Origin: Antedon bifida
Lineage: Eukaryota > Echinodermata > Crinoidea > Comatulida > Antedonidae
Assembly: GCA_963402885.1 (NCBI GenBank)
Contig: OY727102.1
Span: forward strand, 16,368,001-16,432,000
Length of the DNA stretch: 64,000 bases
Reading direction: 5' to 3'
Under the pieces are notes generated by a model. It saw only the letters and a list, made by a program, of their open reading frames with translations, had not been told where the DNA came from and ran no database searches. Positions 54,401-64,000 of this stretch are shown here, one piece after another. Numbering within the stretch: the stretch's first letter is position 1; the number at the start of each line of letters is the position of its first letter. The position numbers and the translations under genes were made by a program.

Positions 54401-57400
54401 GCGACTTGCAGCCTATGCCTACATGCCTGAATTGCGCACAGGTGTGGACGACACATATCACAACTTCCTTCTCCCCTATGGGTCCCTTCGTGTCGAGTGC
54501 TGCCTCCAAACGGCACCCGCCGTTCGTCTATCCATAACTCATTACTATTCATTATGTTAGTACGCGTTTGTATCTACCGTGTTCTTTTAATTTGCCACAA
54601 GAGTGTTTCTGGAAAATATGTTCTTATTTTAACAGGAGGTTCTTCCTTTGTTTCGACAACGAATTGGTATGATATATCTTCTTCGTTTTCTGCTATTTCG
54701 TCATCGTAAATCATTTCACCAACTGTTTTGTAAGTATACGATAGCATATCGCCGCTCCCGACTTGGTATTCTGTAGAATGCCAATCGAACATGACATAAA
54801 TAATTGTATTTTAACAGTATAATTACAGCATTATTATTACAATAAATAGTGATTAGCCTATACGAAATGGTCCAATTTAGAAATCCTGGTAGACCTTCAA
54901 CATCACCACATATTATTACCATCCTACCCATTCTCACTATTAATATTTCTAAATAGACCACTTCTGGTTCCAGTCTTTGAAATAATAAACAAGTGTTAAA
55001 AACTCCCAGACTATATTACACCCATCTCATCATACCTGTGATTTCATAACAAGGTCTTGTTTCTACATCTAAACTTGTCGTAAACGCAACGCCAGCATTC
55101 TGAAAAAATGCATAAAACATCAATCAAAGTAATCATAAATAAAATATGTATTGTTGTATTTTCTACTGTAAGTTTTTTTATCTCTTTATTACCACATTTT
55201 GCTTTCTCTAGTTAAAACTCTAGTTTATTTGATATACGTAGTATACATACCATAAAAACAGTTGCACTATCCATGTGTTTCGTTTTGACGTACGTATTTG
55301 AATAACGTCGCTCTTTTTTTGGAGGAGGAGTGTCATGTTGTTGTTCATTTTTAAACAAGCTACGTCTACATTTATTCAAAGGGTAGTTGAAAACACCAAA
55401 TGAATATGTTGTTAATGAGGTAAACACCTGTGTGGAATAAAAAAAATAAGGCTGGCAACAGTTTAAACATGATAGTTCCAAACTCGAATTTGCATTTGGC
55501 AATTTCTGTTGATTTAAAACATTTAGTAAAGTGTGTGCCTTTAGTTAACCAGATACAATTGTTTTATATAATACCATGGAAGAATGAAACAATCTTCCTT
55601 AATAATAAAAAAAAATATAACCTGCGTGTAATTGAACTTGATGCAAGGCATTAACAAAAATGTTCGTTACAAAAGTTGGGCAAAATAGATAATTACTCAA
55701 ACATTCAACATTTTATTTGCACACTGGGCCTACAGTCTGCTTTATGAAAGTGATACAAGTCATCAGGTGCTAGGCTCTGATAATACAATATATAGCAGGC
55801 TCAGCACACATATGCTTTAATAAAGGCATGGAATTATGGTTTCTGGTTATGGTACAAAATAAATAAAAAATAGAATATCACCTACCTTATCGTCGGTAAG
55901 TTGGTTAGTTGTTCCAAGGAGTTGGACACTTTTATCTACAATTCCAACAGCACACAGTGAATTGGCTGCTGCCTGAACCAGAAGTGTTGTTTTGTCTCCA
56001 GGCCTTGTCATATCTTCTTCAAATTCCAAAATGACCTATTAGAGTAATTGATTTTTAAAATTGTTGATACGAATTCAAAATGTATTTAGATAGGCCTAGT
56101 GACTTTCAGTAATTATGTAGCACTATGAATAATAGCCACATCGTATTTTTGTAATAATCTTACTTAGTATATATTGCATTAATATCTTTACTTTAAGATT
56201 CCATAACTAAAATTGGTGAAAACAATTACAAATAATATTTCTCCCACTCTCATAGGTCAATTATTGTTAAACCGAATCCCCGTGTAATTCAAATATCGGG
56301 TTGCCAAAATGAAGACTCAAAAACGCCAGATAGAAATGTATAGCCTAATTCTTTCTTTACTATTTTAAGCCCGAGTCCCTTTAGGTTAAAAATTCTGGTC
56401 AAGTAAATGTCAGCCCAACTAACACAAGTGATGATAGTTTACCTCATTAGGTAAGCCTCTGACAATTTTAAGTTCAATTGAATCCGCAACAATTTCTCCA
56501 TCTTCACGAGCGTAGTGAATTAGAAGTTTGGCATCCGGTGACATTTTGGAGGTAATATCAATAGATAACTTAAACGAGAATTGACATGTTGGTGGCAATG
56601 GTTCCAATCCTACAACTTGAAAAAAAGAACATTACCATAATACGTTTGAGCGTCGTGTTCGAAATGAGCAAAAAAACATTTACACTTACCAATAGTTTTA
56701 CAAGTTAAATAAATCTACAATATATACACAAGAAAATTGACATATTCGTCAAACTTTTCAAAATAATGTCTGAAATAGAAAAGGAATCGGTAGGATATAG
56801 CATCTAGAAAGTGTGCAGATTGAAGCGAAACACAATAAACAATCAAACTGAGGCCTGAATTATCATTTTAGAAAGTACCTTTTAAACAATATAATAATAA
56901 TATGTTGAAAATACTCAGAATAATGAAATGAGTAACACAATCTAGGCTTACCTGATTCATCTTCTGATCCCGTAATATAATAGTCTGAATACTCTGACCA
57001 TGGCGTTTCTCGTTTCTCTTCACGAGAACAAGAAGGCGTCTCCACCGCCAGACTGCCAAACTTTGCTACAGCAGATCTAGCTATGACCTAATATATTTAA
57101 TAAAAATAGATTATGTCCAGTTTCATAGTTTCATAGAAAGAGATATGATCTCTCCATGTGACTAGATGTTAACTTCAAACAACCTATATACTAATATTAA
57201 CACTTACCATGTAGTGTAAATTTATTGTTTTACTATCCCCGGTCGGAATGGTGTAATCAACATCAAAAGTATAAACACCTCCGAAGTTGACTTCATTTGG
57301 TACAGGCTTGATGTTCAAAAAACTTCCACTAGGCGAATAGAAGGCAGAAATTGTCTTTGTATTAGATGGATTGTTTCTAATTCTGTAATAACCATAGAAA

Positions 57401-60400
57401 TCGTCATACGTTTCTGTTTGATATCCTTCCGCTGTTACCTACAAATATAACATTAGTACTTCTTTAAAAAGGGGTTATGTGTAGTAAATAAATTATGTAT
57501 ATTTAATCAAGTGGTCATACCAAGATGACACATCTTCTGTCTAACAAGCCTATACGACAAACTGCTATTTCCCAAGCATCGTAACAGGCATTATTCAAAG
57601 AAAATATATATAATCTTATATTGAATAACAAGCTGATAATATCACAGCGAATAATGGTAAATTTACCGTAATAAGTAGAGAAGCAATAGCCGTATTAATA
57701 GGCGCGTCAAATCTAAATGTTACAACTCCTTTATTCGAGAAGCTGTTGAATACATGGATTACGTCAGATTCGCGTTCTTCCTGTATATGTATCGTTGTAT
57801 TAATACCATTGGCTGGACTCCCATCCACATTCTTTATAAAGACCTGTGAAATCAAACAAAATATTTTCAAGATCAAACTTGAAAAAAAAAATATGAAAGC
57901 CTACTGGTAACGATCATAATCAACTGGATTTCACTTAACTTTGATTTGAAAACGGTTTTAATATTTTTTAAAGTAGAAACCATTTTAAATAGATAGGGCC
58001 TATGTGAAACATCAAATACACTTTTTAAATGGCGTATTTTAAATGTTCAAAATTCATCCAATTCAGGTGTTGAAGTTCCCACTCTAAAATACGCATGTGC
58101 AACGCAAGTAACGTAGTCATAATTTGACGCCTTTGATGCTTCACCACCTGTGAATGATGATGATGACATGTGTGTATGTATACAGCGATAATGTTCTTAC
58201 TTTGATTGGAATCCTTGAACTGTATTTCCACTATTTTTTATTTTAGGTCAAAATAGGTACAACGAATATTAAACATTATTTAACCTTCTAAGTAACAATA
58301 GCTTGGATTTTTCAAATTTAACCAAGTTTCCTGAACTGTCTATGCAACTTTAATAATAATGGAGTGTGAACAATTCTTCTCAATTGTCTTTTACCTTTCC
58401 ATTGTATTCAATGCCGGGCTTGTAATAGCTTAGACCTGTTATCTCTATTTGTACTGCCGTCGTTTTAATAGTTGTTGACAGCGATGAGCTGGTCAAAGTG
58501 ATGTCTGAAAATGTTAATGTATCAATAATTTAACATGTTTTTTTTACAACAGAAACGTTCCAATATTGCAGAGTAATATTATACAAATAATGAATGTTTA
58601 TGAGTGTAATGGTACAAATAATGGCATGAGAGTGTTATTACGTACCGGTTCCAATCTCAGTAAAATTCGCATTGATAGATAATTGTTGACTCTCATAATA
58701 ATAGTCTGTTTTGTCCCATTTAAGTTCTTCTGAAGTCAAATCAAATTCACTACATCCAGCTGAACCAGTATCCTAAAAATAAATCATAAATTACGTACTG
58801 AAACTGAGATGAAACTGTTCACAGAGAGCGACAGAGGGAGCGCTAATTATTCTTTTAGTTTATATTGACGATACAAATAACTCGAGCTTCATGCATAGTC
58901 TTTTAACACACAATATTTCACTTACTTTAGCATATCTTACTACAGTAGTTTCTGGGTTACACTCGTCATATGAATGTCTAAAACAAATGGTAACATTTAC
59001 AGATCCTCTGACTGGTTGTCCGTATGTATACCTACAATAAGTATTAATATTTTAATTAATAATAATACCACATTCTTGAAAAATAGTAATATGTAATATG
59101 GCATTCTTGTTTTTGTATTGTTTTGTTTTTATATATTTAGGCAAATTGTCACGAATAACCATACGCGAATTCATTCCCTATCCTTCTTAAAGGTGGCAAT
59201 CCGTTCACAAAGATACACTTATACACAAGATGCTCTACATAAACAAAGTCTTATTAGGCTACAAGTCTTTGGGACTGGAGTTCTGACATATGACAAATAA
59301 ATGTGTTTATACTTACATTCCGCAAACGTTGACTTTAAAAGTTTCATCACGGACGTAAATAGATGAGGGTGTATCAATTAGAATTTCAAACTTTGGTAAA
59401 ACTGAAAAAAAAAACTCTTTTATAAATCATATGGAACAACAAAGACACAATTTTCGTCTCACCCAAGTTATGGTTTATGACGACGCCCCTCTAATATGTA
59501 GAGTGTGGAAACCCTTTTTGCTTGGCTTGGATGGATGGAAGATGGATGGAAGCGGCAGATTAATTTATTAATGTCTACTTTAGACTTATGTTTCCAACTA
59601 ATGGACGTACCGTATTCCTCTACAACGAATGTTTGTGTGACTGTCTTGTCGTCAATCATTGCTTTTATTGTCCACGTTCCTAGTATTGGTTCATCAGACA
59701 ATATCATCTGTAGATCAACAAGACCCTCGTCTGCTTTCACATCTACCCACTGCCTAACTCGAATGTCATTCGGAGCTTCAATCCAGATGCTTGGTATCTT
59801 CAATGCAAAAAAATGCAATCAAACATCCAACTGAATTGTTAGTGATAAAAAGTAACTAACTATGGCCCGACGCTTTGTAGATTTACGATGTTGTAGAGGA
59901 TGTGGGCGTTTTTTTTTATAAACATGCCGGTTCGTAACACTTTTCGCAAAAATGTTTTTAATTGTCAAATGTTTTCTGAAGAAAAGTCAAAATAGAACCT
60001 CTCCTTTTGGACACATCTTTTGGACAAAGTGGACATTTTATTGAGATTCGAATGTATACCCTTAAAAGTTCTACTCCACTTATTTAATTTAAACCTTGGC
60101 CTTGTCTTGAAAATAATAGGTATACTGCTTCACAATTAAATTACATAGCCAACTTATTATTACATCAACCACTCACACAATGATATCACATTTATCGTAT
60201 ACTTACATTGTTCTTCACAACCTTTAATGACGGTGATTTGATGGACAACATTCGAAATTTAACTGAAGATGAAGAAAAAAATAACCATGAGATTACCGTG
60301 TCTTTAATGTGTGTTGAATAATGTGTACGTTTGTTTTCGGAATGGATTGCTAGTAGGCCCCTATGTAGAGTAACATTTGAAATTATCAATCCTGTTACAT

Positions 60401-61761
60401 AATTACCTTCTTGTCCACCACTGTATTTTGGTTTGTCAGTCTGTATGTATGTTTCCACTTGTTCATTTCGAATGCGGATTTTCATCTGCCGTTCAATCTC
60501 TGTGTCAGCAGTCGTTATACGTGCACTCAATGTCACCGACAAACTGTGCTCTGCTGATATTTCAGGAACCTACATTATGTTAGTTAATAAATAGCATTAT
60601 CATAGTATTCAATGATCAACTAATCTAAATAACAACATCTATCTAAAATAACAGGCTATTAGCTTAATTAGTAGCCTCGAGAGCATGCATGTATACGATT
60701 GCTGCTTGGAGGTGGGCATTGTGTACTCTGTGCGTTGATTACTTCCTTTATAACATCACCCCACCGCTAAATCACCATGTCGTAGCCTTTGTTAGTGTTG
60801 GTAATGAAGCCTACACAATTTCCATATCCGTTTAAAACATAAAGAAAGTATAAAGAATAAGAATATGTTTCCTTTTACCTTAACTTCGAAACAATCGCTC
60901 CCGCCTTCATGGAATGTTTGTGAATGATACATGGAAAATCTAGGATTCCAACTGTACGTGTTCGCTACTCTGATTTCAACCTTTGTTGGTTTTTTAAGAT
61001 ATCCAACACATATGATTTCTATACTGTCTGATATCCATAGTTGCGATGTAGTTATAAGATATTCTCTAAAAATCATAGAAAACACCAATATCTATATTGA
61101 ATGTATAGGCCTAGCAATTTAATGATCATGCAATATATAAAAGTATATGAAAGCGTTTGTACGCTTGTCTGTAATAAAACAGCATTCGAAATGAAATTAC
61201 TCAATTATCATTTCTAGTTTATATATTGGTTATCTTTAATTAGGCACGTTCATATGTAATAGGCCTACTGTATACGTTCGATGACCGACTGTACTTTGGT
61301 ATTAAAATATAAAACTAAACAATGATTACTTACTCGGCATGTTCGTCATTAAAAGCCGTTTTTTTAACTTCGCTTGATGTATCACTTGAGTATGGATAAT
61401 CAGATGAATCGCTAATGCTAATTGGTATACTGTAGTCGATGTCTGTGATGCTAGAGTAGTCACTTGAACTGACATCACTTGTCTTTCCATCCTCATCAGT
61501 ACCTGTTGATTCAGTGTCTGTAGGTGTTGCTTCAGTGGGCCTAGATGTTGCTACAGTGTTTATAGTGGTTCCGTCATTGTCTATAGGGGTTCCGTGAGTG
61601 TCTATAGGGGTTCTGTCAGTTTCTATAGGCGGTGCATCAGTGTATGCAGGTCTTGCTTCGGTGTCTCTAGATGGTATTACTTCAGTATCATTATTTGAAT
61701 GTACCTCAAAGAAGCCGTGTAAAATGCATATTAAAAGGATAAGTTTGCGATAACTAGTCAT
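48250..61761 (-). CDS. Alpha-2-macroglobulin-like thioester protein, about 32 exons
   Basis: Spliced gene of about 1,696 residues. Approximate exons from 5': 61761-61334, 61065-60879, 60569-60407, 60262-60207, 59797-59611, 59401-59317, 59031-58926, 58772-58646, 58504-58395, 57843-57667, 57438-57208, 57087-56952, 56615-56443, 56035-55886, 55427-55251, 55099-55036, 54770-54578, 53964-53730, 53442-53301, 53115-52991, 52641-52500, 52328-52152, 51851-51770, 51540-51381, 51161-51087, 50949-50775, 50685-50477, 50379-50158, 50003-49879, 49622-49430, 48819-48704 (or 48717), 48412-48250. Phases agree throughout except for doubt at the last junction. Markers: TDKPKY (MG2), YTYGQPV (MG3), YKPG (MG4), [11 protein letters not shown] (MG6), [19 protein letters not shown] thioester, [17 protein letters not shown], and [10 protein letters not shown] (receptor-binding domain). 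There is no C-terminal NTR domain, and Asn stands where complement C3 has its catalytic His (FNKAMKGG), so A2M type, not C3. Role: secreted or tethered protease trap and opsonin. Confidence 0.85.
48905..49289. mobile_element. Nested MITE family A elements in A2M intron
   Basis: An inner complete element at about 49041-49223 (AAGCTTGGTTCCCACTAG to CTAGTGGGAACCACGCTT) lies between a left half (about 48905-49040, starting AAAGCGTGAATCCCACTAG) and a right half (49224-49289, ending TAGTGGGAACCAAGCTTTAG) of another. It is the clearest set of ends for this family. Confidence 0.7.
52152..52328 (-). other. A2M thioester exon
   Basis: [20 protein letters not shown] leads into CGEQN, the Cys-Gln thioester, then [14 protein letters not shown]. 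All residues needed for thioester formation are present. Confidence 0.85.
52812..52870. repeat. Short tandem repeat in A2M intron
   Basis: About three and a half copies of a 15-16-bp unit ATGCGCAGTTAGTG. Intronic, no evident function. Confidence 0.6.
54578..54770 (-). other. A2M bait-region exon
   Basis: It encodes [18 protein letters not shown] and more acidic residues, then the conserved [13 protein letters not shown] that follows the bait in this family. The stretch before VKIRTYF is the expected protease-cleaved bait. It has only a few basic sites and many acidic ones. Confidence 0.65.
61334..61761 (-). other. A2M exon 1: signal peptide and Thr/Asp-rich extension
   Basis: [20 protein letters not shown] is a signal peptide. 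It is followed by about 120 residues of imperfect TPIDT/GTPID/PTDTEST repeats and a Ser/Asp/Tyr-rich segment ([12 protein letters not shown]), likely O-glycosylated. The family normally begins with MG1 directly after the signal peptide. The donor GTAAGT follows at 61333. An in-frame Met at 61836 lies upstream of the TATA box, so 61761 is preferred. Confidence 0.75.
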
Positions 61762-61814
61762 CTTTGACCGGGATCCTGTATACCAATCAACAGGTGATGG
61801 CTTTTCTGAGGTGG

Positions 61815-61824
61815 CTTTATATAG
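61815..61824 (-). promoter_or_regulatory. TATA box of the A2M-like gene
   Basis: TATATAAAG on the minus strand, about 55 bp before the chosen ATG at 61761. Expected transcription start is near 61790. It decides the start between two in-frame Met codons. Confidence 0.55.
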
Positions 61825-61836
61825 GCTTACCGACAA

Positions 61837-63305
61837 ATTAAAAGGTCACAGTGGTATTAATCGGTAGTTGAAGATTTACGTCAGCGTAAGGCTTAAGGTA
61901 CCTCCAAAAATTCTAGGTCTGCATATCGGAAGTTATTAAACGTGTATATAGTCGAAACTGTTTTATATACTTATAAATTCATGCTACAATTAATATACCA
62001 CCTGTAGTAGGACTTCAGTTTCTTTCCAAAATAAACAATCAATTCATTTTTTATTATTTTCTATCTTTTAAAAAGTTTCGTTCCAGTCAATTTTTAGACG
62101 GATTCGGTTTTTTGAAATAGGGAAAAGATTATAGAAGAAGTATTTCTGAAATGTATGATTTTGGGAGAGGGAAATTTTCCATCCAATATTCAATTCCATC
62201 TAATTTTTTAAACATTTAGTTTTATACGGTTTTAAATATCTTAAAATATTGTTACAATTGTTTTATAATATGTTGTTTGTAATGCTGTTATATTCATGAA
62301 CCGTTTATTTACTTGTATGTGATTTTGATCAAATGAATGAATAAATGAATGAAAAGTGTTACAATACAATGAAAATATAAATGTAAGATACAATTCTTTC
62401 GCTAGGGCTATTATTAGTTCGATCACTTCCATTGTTATTAGATGTCTGTGATGTGATTGCTGACGCAATATATGACGTAATAGACATCAGGGAGGGCTTC
62501 CGTACCAGTTGAAAGAAAGTTATTAATTGTTATAAAAACGTCATTCATTGTTTTACTGAATCTTTTAATCGATCAATCAAATGGGGTTATGTAGTACACT
62601 AACTAAAACTGTCACGTATTTGGTGAAGGCACCGTTTGGAATCGTAAGCACACGAATAAACGATTCAATTATTCTAAGTATTGGAACTGAAACATTTATA
62701 TATTTTGTAACAAATTGTTTTATTATTTAAAAAAGATCTTACAATAAAGTAAAATAAAATAATTTATTTAGCTAAACTTACTCATCCTTGGGGCTACTAA
62801 ACTAAATTATAATATTTATTTTATGTCATAAAATGTTTTAATAATGCCTTGTAACATTATAACATATATACAAGGGGAAACATCTGCAATGACCTATACT
62901 GCGCAAGACATTGCCCTTCAACTAACTCACAGCAGTTATCAGAACAGATATTTGGCTTTACATACACTTATAAATTGAAATTATAATTCCCACCATACAA
63001 TATTATATTTACAACGATACCTTGTTTTTTTACTCTTACTATTAGGCCTAGTTTATATTAATTATACAATTTTTGGTTTACTTTAGAGAATAACCTATGC
63101 ATATTCATTAATGGCCATTATGACACCTATATACTAGAGTAGAGTGTCTCTTTACATAGGCATATCCATTTAATTTAAATTTTTTTCGCCTACTCTAATG
63201 CCGTTTTATCAGATGAATACATCGTTATTATTACAAATGAAAACTGGTTGAAATGTAATTATCTTGATGTCATAAGAATCTCTGTCATCCTGAACACTGG
63301 TAAAG
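61837..63305. other. Intergenic between A2M promoter and next receptor
   Basis: AT-rich with no gene or repeat I can identify beyond a short GAATGAATAAATGAATG run near 62335. Confidence 0.5.
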
Positions 63306-64000
63306 CTAAGCATGTGTTTCAGGTGACATATATTCCGAATGTTCTAGGTTGATTGGATTAGGATTGATTTCCTTGTATTTTGGGGCATCAGTCTTTTTCA
63401 ATACAGAGTATCCACTAGATATTATAGTTTTATTTTGAATTGTAGGTTTTTCACCAGTAAAGACAGTTTCATATTCATGCGAACAATTCGAATAGTTATC
63501 ATCATTTAGTTTCGTTATCTTGCCTACAGCAAGTGAATTATCAGTATAAAGTGGTTTCCTTGATTTTATCACTTTACCAAGACACAGACCAACAACAAAT
63601 GCTACCACGATGCCAACGCTAAAACAGATGATAACTAATACATCAAATCTACTATTGACATCAATATGTAGTCTATCACCAGCTACCATTCCAGATGATG
63701 TGGTGACGTTGCACCTGATATCGATTCCTTCATGATTTGTATCCAAATCCGATAACAATAAAACACTTTTTTTATTTTCTAAGCTATAATGTAATTGAGT
63801 TGACGATAAGTTTTCTCCATTGACGTACCACTCATAGCCAACCACTCGCCAGGGTGTTTCTGCTGTGCAGATTACTTCCATGGAGTCCCCGTCGTAGAAT
63901 GTTGTACTTTTAGTTGAGACAAAGACAGTTGGTGGAATATTAAGGTTTGCAGAACAACTTTGGATGTTGTTGACACCCGGTCCTTCTAGTTTACAATTTA
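63306..64000 (-). CDS. Ig receptor, 5' part cut by window edge, ITAM-spaced tail
   Basis: The frame is open to the right edge, continuing above the Met at 63881. It begins inside Ig2 (CKLEGPGVNNIQSC), then PPTVFVSTKST, Ig3 (VICTAETPWRVVGYEWYVNG, RCNVTTSSGM), a membrane helix (VLVIICFSVGIVVAFVVGLC) and a tail. The tail has YETV, YSVL, YKEI and YMSP. YSVL and YKEI are seven residues apart, the ITAM spacing, although the acidic residue at -3 is missing. It is clearly a diverged relative of the array on the far side of the A2M gene. The start and Ig1 lie outside the window. Confidence 0.85.
   Translation of the reverse strand, partial: NCKLEGPGVNNIQSCSANLNIPPTVFVSTKSTTFYDGDSMEVICTAETPWRVVGYEWYVNGENLSSTQLHYSLENKKSVLLLSDLDTNHEGIDIRCNVTTSSGMVAGDRLHIDVNSRFDVLVIICFSVGIVVAFVVGLCLGKVIKSRKPLYTDNSLAVGKITKLNDDNYSNCSHEYETVFTGEKPTIQNKTIISSGYSVLKKTDAPKYKEINPNPINLEHSEYMSPETHA

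Noticed and set aside
48250-61761. Identification of the thioester gene as complement C3/C4
   Set aside because: No C-terminal NTR/C345C domain, no clear anaphylatoxin, Asn at the catalytic His position, and a bait-like exon before YFPETLLW; A2M type fits better.
61762-61836. Extended N terminus of the A2M-like protein from Met 61836
   Set aside because: The upstream Met lies above the TATA box, and the added residues would precede, and spoil, the signal peptide.

Overview
The window looks like AT-rich nuclear DNA from a marine invertebrate, most likely a deuterostome such as an echinoderm or a relative. This placement is an inference from a spliced alpha-2-macroglobulin gene, a Penelope-like retroelement, many small DNA-transposon derivatives and complex Ig receptors. 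I cannot name the species.

The dominant content is a tandem array of cell-surface immunoglobulin-superfamily receptors, all on the minus strand. There are fifteen copies in all: eleven complete open genes, two pseudogenes (18.4-20.2 kb and 45.5-47.3 kb) and two genes cut by the window edges (1-814 and 63306-64000). Each intact gene is one uninterrupted reading frame with a signal peptide, three Ig domains, one membrane helix and a Tyr-rich tail. The first four (1-10.3 kb) are diverged from each other. The next ten (12.5-47.3 kb) are a young, closely related family. Tails fall into classes: (a) a canonical ITAM (genes at 22.1, 29.7, 33.0, 36.4 and 39.9 kb); (b) tandem 25-26-residue repeats carrying YAxP motifs (8.4, 12.5, 18.4, 26.6 and 43.1 kb); (c) repeated ITIM-like motifs ending in an ITAM-spaced pair (6.4 kb); (d) YxxV or mixed motifs (2.7 and 63.3 kb). 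One gene (33.0 kb) joins a YAxP-class body to an ITAM tail, so tails have been swapped between classes.

Genes of the young family share an upstream block. It usually carries a GAAACTGAAAC element resembling an IRF/ISRE site within about 120 bp of the start codon. Two orphan copies (17.5 and 42.4 kb) and one doubled copy (20.57 kb) mark lost genes or rearrangements.

From 48.2 to 61.8 kb lies a roughly 32-exon alpha-2-macroglobulin-like thioester protein gene, also on the minus strand. It has an unusual Thr/Asp-rich N-terminal extension, a bait region, a GCGEQN thioester and a receptor-binding domain, and sits inside the receptor array.

Mobile elements fill the spaces between receptors. They include a Penelope-like element with a 13-bp target duplication, a second Penelope remnant, two copies of a LINE remnant, a 1.3-kb putative solo LTR, and three families of inverted-repeat MITEs. 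For several, a paralogous empty site within the window defines the insertion exactly. Splice sites, domain limits and element ends were read by eye and may be off by a few bases.
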